Part shown: piece by piece, positions 48,986 to 60,240 of the stretch | How positions within the stretch are numbered: position 1 is the stretch's first letter | Layout: every line of letters begins with the position of its first letter | NCBI GenBank assembly: GCA_022225965.2 | Contig: JAKJXP020000069.1 | Span: 1-64,000, forward strand | Length of the DNA stretch: 64,000 bases | Reading direction: 5' to 3' | Origin: Diatrype stigma | Taxonomy: Eukaryota > Ascomycota > Sordariomycetes > Xylariales > Diatrypaceae | Notes under the pieces: model-generated | What the model was told of the DNA's origin: nothing | Databases searched by the model: none | Seen by the model: the letters and a program-made list of their open reading frames with translations, nothing else | Program-made: the position numbers and the translations under genes

Positions 48986-49874
48986 GGTTATGAGCTCCTA
49001 ATTGCTTCTACCGGCGGCGTTACGGCTTTATAAAGCGCGTTAATTGCTTGCCGGTATTTGCTACAAGCTGCTAGCTTTTTTTTAGGGGCTGCGCAGAAAT
49101 TTTTACCCATCGGAATAATAATCGCCGGCATTTGCGGACGATTTTTGACCTATAATTTAAACAATTCAACAATTCCAATAATTCTAACAATTCTGATACA
49201 GCTAGGTTTAGGAAGCCTTGGGTATTAATCCCTAAAAATCCTTATCTTTCGGCGTGGGCAAAGTTCCATTCCATTTTAAAATATCCGACGATTCGGATTT
49301 TTATTTGTTGCAGCAAATTTTGCAGCAAAAACGCATTAGTTTTGTACGCCTTATATCCCTATAATTATTTTCGCTTGGTTTTATATTAAGCGCATACCTT
49401 ATTCGGTAATGGGGCAGCTAGCGTTGCTGTAGCGCTGCTGTCCGCGTACGCCCGAGGGATTTAATAATTTCACTTCTTCGTCGAGGTCCTGATTTAGGGG
49501 GCAGAACCTTATACGACCCTTATATTTTTACGATCGTATCTATTACCTATCGCCTTCGATTAATAGCCGACGAGTCGATGTCAAAGAAACCAATGCCCAA
49601 GAATTAAAAGCAAAAAGCCAGAACCAAAGGAGCCAGGGTGAAAGGGGCTCGAAGCAAAGTACCCGAGTAGCTAGAGACGAATAGAACCAGGAGAAGGAAT
49701 GGGGAGTATACGGAAGGATGGGATAGGGGGGTTTTATATACGCCGTACGTATGCCATAAGGGCAATCCGTTTATATACGTATAGGTGGTATACGTTAATA
49801 TGGCTTACGATGGCTTTGTACGTCAGTATGGCTTACGATGCCTTCGTTTTCGAATAGCCTAAGGGGCAGTATTA

Positions 49875-50009
49875 GGTGGCTAGTACCTTAGTTATCCTAT
49901 CCACTCCAATATATAAGCTAGCTCTCACACTCAGCTTCACAACTGGAACCTACACACTTACATATACCGATTTCACTACTCCTTCTTTTCCCTTTCTTTC
50001 CCTACGTTA
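49875..50009. repeat. direct repeat, right copy
   Basis: 135 bp; the same orientation and order as the left copy. Confidence 0.85.
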
Positions 50010-50959
50010 CATTCATATCTTAATGCGGAGGGGCGAGTACCACGGTGCGCGCATGGACAAGTGACATAGGGACTTGGGGAGCTAGCAAGTATTTGTATTC
50101 ATATAATTTCCCCGCAGAATGCGGTGGTAACATTACTTACCCTGCCGAAGCTTTGCATCATCATGCATCATCACCCTACCAGACCGGCGACATTGTGGCT
50201 CCTTGTGGCTTATTGGAGGTAGTTGAGGGGATACCTGGGGACTATGGGGATTACGGGGCTATAAGGGCAGACAATCATATTTCATAGATGCGCGAATGCA
50301 AGGCCACCAAGCTACCGGCAAATGATTGCGAGGGCATGGGGCCCATATCCTCTGGTGAACCCCTCCAATGTTAGGGATCGTCCTACTTGTAGGCCTTGAC
50401 TCTCTCCAATCTATCGACGAGAATGAAGTCCACATTGAAGTACCTAAGCCCATAACCCTAGCCATAATGTTGGGGGAAGTTGCCGGAATGACAGCACTGG
50501 CATCGGTAATCTATCGCCTCGTGGTGCTCTGTCCAGATGAGCTGGACCAGGGTCATATTCCTGGGCGGAAGCCAGCCGCGATGCAGTTGTACGACATATT
50601 GACATCGAGACAGGGAAGGTATCCCCGGTTATGAACCCAATGAATTCGAAGGATCCCGCTCCACAGGACACTTCAGCCGAAGGGCAGTGCTTCACATTGA
50701 TGATGTATTCAGCTCACTGGTACTGGCTTGTCTCTTTGCCTTCTTCAGACTAGGCCTTGAAAGAAGGAGAAAGGGGTAGGAAGACGTTCGTAGTTGTCTA
50801 TGAACCATGGGTCATGAAAAGATACACTAGACGAATGAATTATTTTATGATTCTCGTTGGTTTGTTATTATGGGTTCTTCAGGGGTATTTCATATCCTAT
50901 ATCCTATCCTCTCCAAAATTTCCTAGCCACGATTGTCACTAGCTTCAGTCTTAATTCTC
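50010..50959. other. intergenic region
   Basis: Short frames on both strands (for example 50368-50634 on the plus strand) lack support. It forms the 3' flank of the small gene at 50960. Confidence 0.5.
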
Positions 50960-51351
50960 TCACGTGAAGGTATTTGTGAACTACAAAAAGGCACAGAGAA
51001 TGTCAGTATCTGAGTGTACAGCAAGAATGACGAATGTAAATTTGCCGATTACCTTATCCAGTTTCTCTTCTGTCCTCTGGCTTCGACGAATGCCCTTGTC
51101 GGCGGCATATAGAAATTCAGTCACGGGCACTTCATCCTGAGCTGTCGCTCCAAGATACCCCGAGAGCATGACGGAAGGATTCCGCTCGATATTACCTAAC
51201 GTGCCACAATTAGTCAGTGCTTATATCACTTCATCCATGTTTCGTGACATGAGTTATGCATACCTTTCGTGGAGCAATCACCTTTAATGCCGGCACCCGG
51301 CCCCAATACCGGCCGATTGGTACACGTCGACTTCTCTTTTTTTGGCGGCAT
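50960..51351 (-). CDS. 83-aa hypothetical protein in three exons
   Basis: Not recognised. Simple open-frame search misses it because the exons are short. Exon 1 is 51351-51264, exon 2 51195-51053 and exon 3 50980-50960; donors GTATGC and GTAATC, acceptors TTAG and GTAG, with matching phases (1, then 0). The protein starts MPPKKEKSTC, continues with PVLGPGAGIKGDC and an exon-2 segment (NIERNPSVMLSGYLGATAQD, then EFLYAADKGIRRSQRTEEKL) and ends FTNTFT. It is soluble, basic at the start and helical in exon 2, with two cysteines. Both junctions joining an open frame ending in a stop support a real gene. A competing frame of exon 1 (51231-51488) does not splice into exon 2. The function is unknown. 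Confidence 0.5.
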
Positions 51352-53170
51352 CTCTTCGTAGGCAATTTTCTAGTTGGATGAGACAACCTCTGGACGAAGA
51401 TGTGCTTTACTCCTAAGTGGAAGATCGTAAGACGAATGAGACTACCGCGCGCTAAAGGGTCCGAAGACCCGGAGGACATGTCTCCCAAATCATAGTGCAG
51501 TAAACTAGGGGTGTAATACGTTTAATATATACTAGTCAGCGAGTCTTAACAATGCGATCCAAAGAAAGTATAGTACAAGATATCCAGACCACATCGTTCA
51601 TACAGGACATCGTTTCCTGTCGTCTGAGAAGTACCTGAACCTCCATCAATATAAGCTCACTGCCCATCAAGCTATATCAGCATGGGCGCTCATGGTGGCT
51701 TTTATCAAGCCAATCACCATCCAGACACATGATATATTCCATCATCCAAAACAGATCACGGTAATGTAATCTAGCCAACGTGAATGGCGGAGGAGATTTC
51801 GATGCCACGATGCTCCATAAAAGTCGCCCCCCGGGCTATCCAGTCGGATGGCGTACCCGGGAAGGGTGGGGCGATCTGCATGCCGCTTACATTTTTCCTA
51901 ATTCGGGGGACGGTATCTCAGTAATGCGTTCTCATTGGTCACGGATGATCTCGCCGGGGCATCCCGATTTCAGGTGCCGCAAGGCCTGACCATATTCAGA
52001 TAAGACGCTGTTATCGCTTCACACCATCGGGTGGTATTCGTATGTAGTAACTAGCACAGGGGGGACGTCATTCTGGTAATCGCAGTGCATGATCAGTTAC
52101 AAGAACTTTTCCTGTCAACCCCATAGGACTTGGATTTGATAATACGACTATGTTGCTTCTTCACATGAACATGGTTTATCCAAAGCATCGTCATTTGATT
52201 TCCTGCGTACATAAGAGATTGCGGTTTTCAAGTCCCATGCTCCCTACTAGTTCATACTGATATATATCTTTATCTGTATCCATTCTGCCTGGGTTGAGAT
52301 GTAACGTCGTGTAAGGCATCCACACTCTCCCATCAGCCTATTGTCATGTAGGCGCAGCCGGTGGTGATACAAGCCTGACATTGGAGTTCGCAAGAGATGG
52401 AATAAAATAAGGAGGTCAACTCGTCCCGCCCTAACACCAAATGTACTTCCCCATGCTCTATTTTAAGATTATGATACCACTGATATTATCGAAGGCACTA
52501 ATGATAAAGCACTTGGGAACAACGCACACTAACAAACTGGACAAGGCAGGAAAAAATAAAAAGTTGAGAGTGGGTAAGAGGGAGAAGACGGAGAAGGAAA
52601 AGAATTGTGCCACTAAGTCATGGAGAAAGAGCAAGACCCAGACACCGAACTCGAATTGCCACGCATAGTACTCCATCAGCTTACTTGCCTCATCTCTCAA
52701 GGTTAACAGACTCAATAGTGAAGAGGAGTTGTTTTTTCGGATTACTATATCCCCTCGATACCTTTAGACTCGTCTGCCTTCTCGATTCTCATTCATCATC
52801 TCCAGAATCAAGGATAAGAGCGCTGAACCGAAGTTCCAGGCTTGTGATGTCGTTATTGTCGAATGTGGCTAAGAGTTTGGAGTCTATATCTTCCCCTGCC
52901 GTACAAATAGTTAAAGTGAGGCCCAAATCTTTATTTAAGATATACCTCACCTTTTGGCTTGAGAGAATCTATCAAACGTGTATTTGATCCCTCATTACGA
53001 TCCGATACACTGTGCCGCACTTGGGTCGCTTCCAGAACCTTCCAGAGACTGCGGTTCCGAAACGCCGCATGGAAATTGGCACTGATTACTTTTGCTGCGT
53101 GCGTACTGTAGTCTGCATTGTAGTCGGGCTTGTGGTCAAGCGGCCAGTTGAAAGCCTAGAACCACGATAT
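51352..53170. other. intergenic region
   Basis: 1.8 kb with no supported gene. The right end may hold a last exon of the Zn2Cys6 gene (see that entry). Confidence 0.45.
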
Positions 53171-54851
53171 TTAGTGTTTTGTCCTAGCAGGCGAAGTCAA
53201 TAATCCTATGTCCAGGGGTTCTATTGAACATACCGATAGCAAGGCATTCCAACGCCCTGCGTCCCACGCGACCTCTTCAAGAACGGATAGGTAGACAAAT
53301 GTAGCGAAATATAAGCCCAAGGCCCATTCCTCTATCGTATTATCCTCTTTCAAAGATCGAAAGTCGCTGAATGCCGAATTCATCTCCCGGATAATCTGAG
53401 AATCAAGGCAACTCATTCTGTGCTCGGCACATGCATGAATTTGCTGGTGCAAAAGTCTTGGTAGCGGAATAGTGCCACTGAATGGCGTCAAGGTCTTGAC
53501 ATCATGAGAATGCAACACAAGTTGGGCCATGCCAAGTTTATGCTGTGACGGGTCATTATCTTCGTCTTCAGGACTCATATGCCATAGGACATGGTACTGG
53601 AAGAAGGCATAACTCCACAACAGAAGGCATTTTTCAAGCAAGATAGAGATTCTAGGGATCTTGCAGGTTTTCTGGAAGCCGTATGCCTCTGTCATGGTGC
53701 GCCGAAATACGGGAGATCCGGCAAACCCAGACTTCGTCAGACGGTCTATCAAAAGCGGTATTTGGTTATATATATAACTGTCGAGAAGTGACTGATCGAT
53801 GGCGCTTTTCATCCCGTAGGGGGTGTGTTGGAGATTCTGCCAACCAGTAGAATTCTTCCAGAAGAGATCTACCACTGGGACTTTCGGCACATATTCGTGG
53901 ATGACTAGTGAAAGGGGCTGACCAAAGCCATGCCAGACCTTGATGGTTCGTTGGGTTCCTGCTTTCCACTGGGAAATGCATCCGGCGTATTCGTCCACAA
54001 AAGCCTTCGCAAGTCCTGCAACAAAATAAGCGTAAGAACAGATGCAGAATCATGGACGTATAACATCACAAACCCTTCTCATGATATGTCATGAGGCTCT
54101 TTACACTGTCCCGGCAGCAGAGGCTTTGTGGAATCGACTTCTTGACGCATCGGTCACAAGGAGACCCCGGTCCGCACTGAACCCCAAGTTAAAAAATACC
54201 ATCCCTGTTTCACAAAATGACAAGACTTTGTTGAATTACCTGAGCTTTGCGATATCTGCACCATATGCAACTCCCGATCTGCCGCGTCGCACGGAAGGAA
54301 CTGAGCTGCTTGTTATCAAGCTTGCCTCCTCTCTTCGCAGTCATCCGCGGTACTAGTCCTTTGGCATCCGGGTTGGTGTTGATGAAATGCACGTTATCAG
54401 CCATGTTACCGACATTCCGGAGATCGACCGCAGTATCTGATGGTCGGATATCGCGAAACCGGATCTCGTTATGAGTGGAGGCGTGTTTTAGGTGTTTGAG
54501 ACCTCCCACTCGATTTTGGTTATTACTAGCAGGCAATCTCATGACTTGTTTGGAGGTCTTTGCGGTTTTATCTGAGCTTGGGGGTACCGTATTACTTTGT
54601 GGTACTACTGGTTCCTGCGTATGAAGTCCGGCTGCAACGCTATGGGTGGCGGTGCTAGCCTGGAGAGAAATAGTTTCGTAGCTATGAATGCCTTGTCTCG
54701 TAGAATCGGAGATTGCATCGTGAGTCAGGAATGATGGGATCGAGACGGAATGGCTCAACTGAACTATCGTTGAATCAATCTCGTCTTGTCGCTCTGCGGC
54801 AGGTGTCTCTGGGAACTCGACCCATTCAAAGATATCAAATGGACTCTCCAT
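53171..54851 (-). CDS. Zn2Cys6 transcription factor
   Basis: Fungal binuclear-zinc regulator, modelled as 509 aa: exon 1 54851-54240, exon 2 54176-54105, exon 3 54016-53171. Donors GTAATT and GTAAAG, acceptors CAG and CAG, all phase 0. The zinc cluster is internal, not N-terminal: C195-x2-C198-x6-C205-x5-C211-x2-C214 and a last Cys at 224/225. The first intron falls exactly between Gln204 and Cys205. The N-terminal 190 residues are low-complexity and S/T-rich. Exon 3 has the helical C-terminal region seen in this family (EDNDPSQHKLGMAQLVLHSH, LYFATFVYLSVLEEVAWDAGRWNALLS). The 3' end is unsure: a donor-like GTATGT follows WNALLS, so the last 20 residues may be replaced by a spliced exon further left. 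Its targets are unknown. Confidence 0.7.
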
Positions 54852-56458
54852 GGCAAAAGTTGAGAAATTATTGGCAATGACGAATTATCATCCCTTGCCC
54901 GGGGAGCCAGCCCCTGAAGTAATATAGCGACACTATGTCAAGTTCATGAGCCTTGAATGTGCACGTGGTTCGCATCAGCCTGGTGTATGGTTCGCATATC
55001 ACAGAATACGCCAGTGGGTAACATCGCAGTTATCCAACTTTGCCTTGCCTGAGGCTCGTCCTACAACACAAGACGTATGCATGTGCCGAGCATAGGACTA
55101 TGGTAATTTTGGGTCTCGATACACATGGGGGCGAAGCCTCACCGAAGTCGTCTGATACTGTGATCAGACCGGTACGGTAACATCGAGATCGCAAACTCGA
55201 GCCCGAATTGCGTGCAGCAAGCTAGAGCCTACTTACGGATACAGGTAGTGATTTGGCTTTTTGCCCCTGATTCCCGAAGTTCCCGCGTTGTTTGGTATCA
55301 TAAAACAAGCTGTCACCAGTTGCAAGCCGGAAAGTAGGCACTTTACACAACGTCAGACCCAACTGCTTGCTTGCCGTATCTCATATACTCGACGTACTGT
55401 ATGTTGATCGTTCCACTACCTATAAATCATATGTCCTGTCATGACTGAATAGGGGTACAAAGGTGGAGTATTAAGAGGCAGGGGGGGGTTGTTAAACACC
55501 TGTAGGTATCTCGGGATTACGAACTGAACTTTGGTCATTAACTCCTCAGGACACAGTACTGTAACTAACACGGGCTATGACCAGGCTAACCACCACGATG
55601 AAGACCTCATCCTCACCTGCTTCGTCGCGCATGAATGGAGCGGTGGAACCGGAGCAGCGCAGTCAGGGGTTTCCCCGCGTGTCGCCGACCCGGATGTGGG
55701 GCAAGTCGGGCCCGCAATACTAACGATCCTACGGCCCCACCCGCATCCGCGCGGAACATCATGCGCGGGGCTTGACAGGTAGAACGGCCGACGGCGTTAG
55801 AGTTGATGCTTTACCCATGGTTCCCTTTCAAATCTCTGCGAGGGGCATGATCTACCCTGGTTCGTGACTCCTATTTATTTTATTCCACATGGATATTTGG
55901 TAGTACTGAAGTTTTCGGATAATCAGAGTAGATATTACCATTAACTGCAGTTGTTGTAAGACATCATACTACGCGAGATGCACTGTGCCACATTACCCCT
56001 TTGCCCCTTAAGACATGGCGAATCAGATCTATATGGTGCCCTTCATGACATAGAAGTAATTAGTGGACTCAGAATAGCAGCATAATATGTAGACTTTATT
56101 TTGAACAATGATGACGGTGTAATGCAATTGGTCCTTGTGATCATAAAGTTCTTCTGCTCTTTAGGTCTCCCCGGACCCCGCGTATCCGAGGTCGCTAGCA
56201 TTGGCAAGGAAGCTGGACAAGGGGGTACAATGCTGACTACGGTGGAGACTTTGCGGGCCGACCCGGTATGCATCTTATCCTGGTAGTGGGCTATGACTTC
56301 GCGAGTCCAGGGGCCGTCGCTCTTCTGACAGGGTGATTGTACACAAATGATCCACTTAGGGTGTCGTTGTGGAAAGGGGGTTAAGGTATATGCGGGCGCT
56401 TTGAACCTCGTGGTTGGGGTGCTGTAAGTGGCTACGGCCGTTAACTATGTATATGGAC
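54852..56458. other. intergenic region
   Basis: Regulator promoter and flanking sequence; frames at 55531-55782 and 56043-56273 have no support. Confidence 0.5.
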
Positions 56459-57004
56459 CAGGGTGTCAAGCAACGCAATCCACTGCAACCAAGCCCTCTG
56501 GTGGATGGATTGCAGTAACTGCAACCAGCACCCTGAATTTGGTGGATTGAAGTTGCGCAACTGCAACCAAATTGCAGTGGCGTTGCATTGGTTGCAGTAC
56601 CCAAATCGGGCAAAAGTGAGGGCATATACAAAGGTCGTAAAACGGATTTTGGGCGTTTATCTGACGTATTCGAAGCGTATTGCAGTTATTACCGACCCAT
56701 TCGACTTATCCGACCCATACCTGGTACTCCCTTCCTAGTACGTACCCCCTTCCTGGTAACCCCCCCCTTTACCAGTCTCCACTTTAACCCCTACTAGCCC
56801 CTATAATCCTTGGTGTGGCGGTATATACTAGCCACAATCACCAGCCACTGCAACCTGCTACCAGTTGCGCAACCAGGGGAAGTTATCGTGGATTGCGTTG
56901 CAGGTTGCGCAATTTCGAAAAATCCCGAATGGATGGATTGCAAAGGGTGGTGTCCACCAAATGGTGGACATCACGTTGCACAGGTTGCGTTGCTTGACAC
57001 CCTG
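56459..57004. mobile_element. hAT-like MITE, copy 2
   Basis: 546 bp element, same orientation as copy 1 at 20550 and closely similar throughout. Terminal inverted repeats CAGGGTGTCAAGCAACGCAA (56459-56478 and 56985-57004) are identical to those of copy 1. A perfect 8 bp target-site duplication ATATGGAC flanks it (56451-56458 and 57005-57012). CAGGG-type ends plus 8 bp duplications are the signature of hAT transposons, so it is assigned as a hAT-derived MITE mobilised in trans. No autonomous partner is in the window. Confidence 0.92.
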
Positions 57005-57486
57005 ATATGGACGCCGTAAGTGAGACCAGTATTCCGGGTTGCTCATACAGACCAAATCACGTATTTATGTACATATAATTAGTAGACCGAGCTCGCCGAC
57101 GCGCCCGTGTACCAAGCATTGTGCTGGTAGAAATAGCTGTCCGTACAGTTTAGGGAGAACCCGTGACAGAGCGAGTTAATATAGTTATTAGGTCTCAGTA
57201 AGAAATTCTTGTCCGTCTGCCTAGCTCATATTCACTGCTGATGTTTTACCTCATTCAATACCGATACGAGGTCAGAATGGACTATCTTCGGGGTTCAGAA
57301 AGACCAATCTCCCGGTGGTTTTGTCTATATAAGGAAGGCTAGCTCCTCAGGTCCTACCCAATACACCATTTCCCCCTTTTACATCTCATCCATCTGGTTA
57401 CAATACCTCGCCATCATTAGTTCAAATTTGATAAGAAATAAAACGAAAAGCACCGAGATTTATGTTTCGCTGTTCATTTGGCGGCT
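57005..57486. other. intergenic region after MITE
   Basis: About 480 bp between the MITE and the F-box gene 3' end. No gene seen. Confidence 0.6.
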
Positions 57487-59223
57487 CTAGTATATATTGG
57501 CCGAACTCAAACGTTTCTCGATTAACCTGTCTCCGTACCTCTCTCTTCCGATATCCCTGAGAAGCTGGTAGAGATCCCACCTTGGGACCCAGTTGTGAAT
57601 CTTCAAGACTAACCTCCTGCTCGTACACAAGCGAAATTCGGGCTCGTCCAGCTCCTGACTCTCGAAGTCGATGGCGGTTCCAGGGACGGCAAACCATATG
57701 CCCCAGGTGGTCCTTCGGGGAGACAAGCCTCCGCTTGCGGACTTCTGTGGCCTGATGATTTGGCAAGTAAGAGAAGCGTCCGTCAACAACGGCATCTGTG
57801 CACACGCTTTTGCGAATGCCTTCACTAGGGGTGAGAGCCTCTCGTTGTCGACGAAATAACGGTAGATATCGCGATACTCCCCCAGTGGCATAGATATTCC
57901 TCTGAGCAGGCTGGCATTTTGGTCGGTATACCGAAGGGCCGCCATGGTGTCTTCTTCCTCGCTCCACCCGTATCCTGGAGGCATCTGGGTACTCGACGGG
58001 ACCGGGGACGGCTGCTCAATTAGGGGAGCATTGTCTGGAAACCGGAAATACCACTCGCCGGTCGGTGTCGTCATATGAAAGTGTACTTTTAGGTGTTTCA
58101 AGTTCTGCCAGAACGGCTTCACATTTATTGCGGTGATACCTGGCCAAAACAACGATTCATCTAATGTACCGTGAATGCTAAGTCTTTCGAGAGACTCACA
58201 CCCGAGTGTCGCGTTGCGGAGACTCGCACATAGCAAGTCCACATCCTGACCTGGGGGGCGAAGATCGGCGGGCGTCCAGGAGTGGTTCCAGATCATATCC
58301 TGTCGTAGCCACAGTGTCAAGGATCGCAGCGAGGAAGGTAACTTCACTTCCTGTAGGGTCTGGGCCATTGCGCTCCGGTTCAAACTGCGCAAGGCGGGGT
58401 ACTGTCGCTCGCCATCCCACATCATAGAGATTGCTTCAGCCATGTTGGGGAAGCAAGCGGAGATTCGAATGAATGACTCCGGCGAGACCTGGCGAAAGAT
58501 GCCATGTTTCTTGAAGCTCGTGATGATTGGCACAGTTGGGAGGTTCGCGGGAGAGGCTAGATTCAGATACGAGTACTGGAACCGACAGTTGGACAAGTCG
58601 CGCTTGAGAATCTCGTCCTCGTTATCGGGCCGGACTTGCCGTATCAAGGGCCTACTGCCCTCGAAATAGCCCTTGTACCAGTTGGTGACATTGCCGTGAG
58701 ATCGATACCCATCGTCGCTAGGGGAGTATATGTTCTGGAGAACAAATTCCACGGGGTGTCCGCTCCCGTGGGTTGCACTCCTCCCATCCCAGGAGCTCAG
58801 GATCTGGAAGAGGTCACGGAGCGCCGTGGTGAATACCCGGTCGTTAGCGAGCCTGTCTTGGGCGGACTCGAAGCGGCCTCGGGCGACACGGCTGTAAGGC
58901 GGCAGGACTATGCTGTATTTGAGACGATGGACAAGGGCACGGCGATGGGGGGCGACTATAGCTTCGAAGGTTGCGAGGTCGTCGCTCCGGACCTTGATCT
59001 CCCGGAAGGTTTGCTTTTCGATGGTAGCTTGCCATCGGCGCGAGAGAGTAGCCAGACGCGGCTTGTCCCAGGTCAGATCCGGGGGGTGACAGCGCCTCCC
59101 ATTGCCGTTGCCCGAGGGCAGGTTCGCAACTTCGGGTGCTAGATCGCGATCCAAATCATCCTGCGAACGGGTTTGAAAATAATATGCGATCTCATCGTAT
59201 ATCTCCTGGGGAAGGGAATCCAT
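57487..59223 (-). CDS. F-box-type protein
   Basis: Intronless 578-aa protein starting at the ATG at 59223. The N-terminus (MDSLPQEIYDEIAYYF) fits the first F-box helix, with a WDKPRLATLSRRWQATIEKQ segment like the second half of the motif. The rest lacks catalytic features and resembles the long variable region of fungal F-box proteins: predicted helices and strands with scattered LxxLxL patterns (SLRSLTLWL, SLERLSIHG, NLKHLKVHFHM). F-box proteins act as substrate receptors of SCF ubiquitin ligases; the substrate is unknown. Length and codon pattern are continuous, with no frameshift. Plus-strand frames here are shadows. Confidence 0.7.
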   Translation of the reverse strand: MDSLPQEIYDEIAYYFQTRSQDDLDRDLAPEVANLPSGNGNGRRCHPPDLTWDKPRLATLSRRWQATIEKQTFREIKVRSDDLATFEAIVAPHRRALVHRLKYSIVLPPYSRVARGRFESAQDRLANDRVFTTALRDLFQILSSWDGRSATHGSGHPVEFVLQNIYSPSDDGYRSHGNVTNWYKGYFEGSRPLIRQVRPDNEDEILKRDLSNCRFQYSYLNLASPANLPTVPIITSFKKHGIFRQVSPESFIRISACFPNMAEAISMMWDGERQYPALRSLNRSAMAQTLQEVKLPSSLRSLTLWLRQDMIWNHSWTPADLRPPGQDVDLLCASLRNATLGCESLERLSIHGTLDESLFWPGITAINVKPFWQNLKHLKVHFHMTTPTGEWYFRFPDNAPLIEQPSPVPSSTQMPPGYGWSEEEDTMAALRYTDQNASLLRGISMPLGEYRDIYRYFVDNERLSPLVKAFAKACAQMPLLTDASLTCQIIRPQKSASGGLSPRRTTWGIWFAVPGTAIDFESQELDEPEFRLCTSRRLVLKIHNWVPRWDLYQLLRDIGRERYGDRLIEKRLSSANIY

Positions 59224-60240
59224 GTTGGCCTAGTCCGATCGCCATCAAGGAGAAAGCAGATGGAAGGCCGGGAGGGATTTTGTTGTCTTCTCCATGGCGA
59301 CTTGATGCTATTGGTAGTTGTTATGCGGGGGGGGCGGCAAAGATACCGGCACGCCGCACGAGGATGAGCGGGGCTCTGGAAGTTGGAATCCTGACGTAAG
59401 TGACGAGAAACGAGAAAGATGTATTATTAATAACTACTACCGTATTACACAACTTTCTTCCATCTCCTCAATGGTAAACTCGTAACCGACAGCTATGCGA
59501 AAACCTCATACATGTGTTAACAGTTAACTCTCCTATACAGACTGAATTACTTGAATTACACGTCTTTTAGTAAGCACACCGGATCCACCAATCATTGTCG
59601 TTGGATCCGGAAATTATGCGGCTTTGTCAGCGATACTTATAGCCCCATGATAGGAGGTGACTTGTCACTTTCCCCCTTTCAAGGCCCGACAATTTGATCC
59701 ACTTCGCGTTTCTCACTGTCTATGTACACAATCTTCTTGTGTTAATCCTCTCTCTATAACCCATCTTTCCCATACGAAGCGGCTGGTTTATCACGTTGGA
59801 ACGACAACGCACAAGCAGCAAAGCTTGGCGGCATCTTATACGATTGGGGATTGGGTATCTCTGTGGTCATGGCATATACGTCCGGGGAAAGGGCCATGGG
59901 CATTGGGACCTGCAGGGAGCTGTTGCATACGAAATGACTGCGAATGGATCGAGTAAACCTTTTCAATTCGGGCTACATAGTATGGAGTTCCCACCTACTG
60001 TACGAACCACTCAATTCAATTAGCATGGATAAGAAATGTGACAAATGTGCTTCTGCGCCCGGTCCTTCGAACCCCTAGGGAATTACTGCTATTGGCAATT
60101 CACTTAGGATTATACTGAAGGTCCGGACTTGTTGTTGAATTGAAGCTAATTACAGTTGTGCGCTCTAAGCTGCTAGAATTCTATACTCCGATTTTCCGAT
60201 CCTTGGCATTATGGGGAATGCCCGGATCCACACAAATATC
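59224..60240. other. intergenic region
   Basis: 1 kb without a supported gene; a short plus-strand frame at 59657-59956 has no supporting features. Confidence 0.5.

Larger units (their letters stand above)
48839..50009. mobile_element. AT-rich segment bracketed by direct repeats (LTR-like)
   Basis: Direct repeats at 48839-48985 and 49875-50009 both begin GGTGGCTAGTACCTTAG and end CCTACGTTA, are about 85-90% alike and differ mainly by transitions and a T-run. Each contains a TATATA box and a run of conserved pyrimidine-rich sequence. The 0.9 kb interior is AT-rich, without an intact frame, and includes words typical of decayed fungal retroelements (a TTATAAAGCGCGTTAATTGC stretch). It could be a small LTR element whose coding part is gone, or a transposon inserted beside a duplicated promoter. 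Some differences fit CpA-to-TpA (RIP-type) changes. Confidence 0.55.

Noticed and set aside
50368..50634. 88-codon plus-strand frame
   Set aside because: No domain and no distinctive composition; overlapped by an equally long minus-strand frame.
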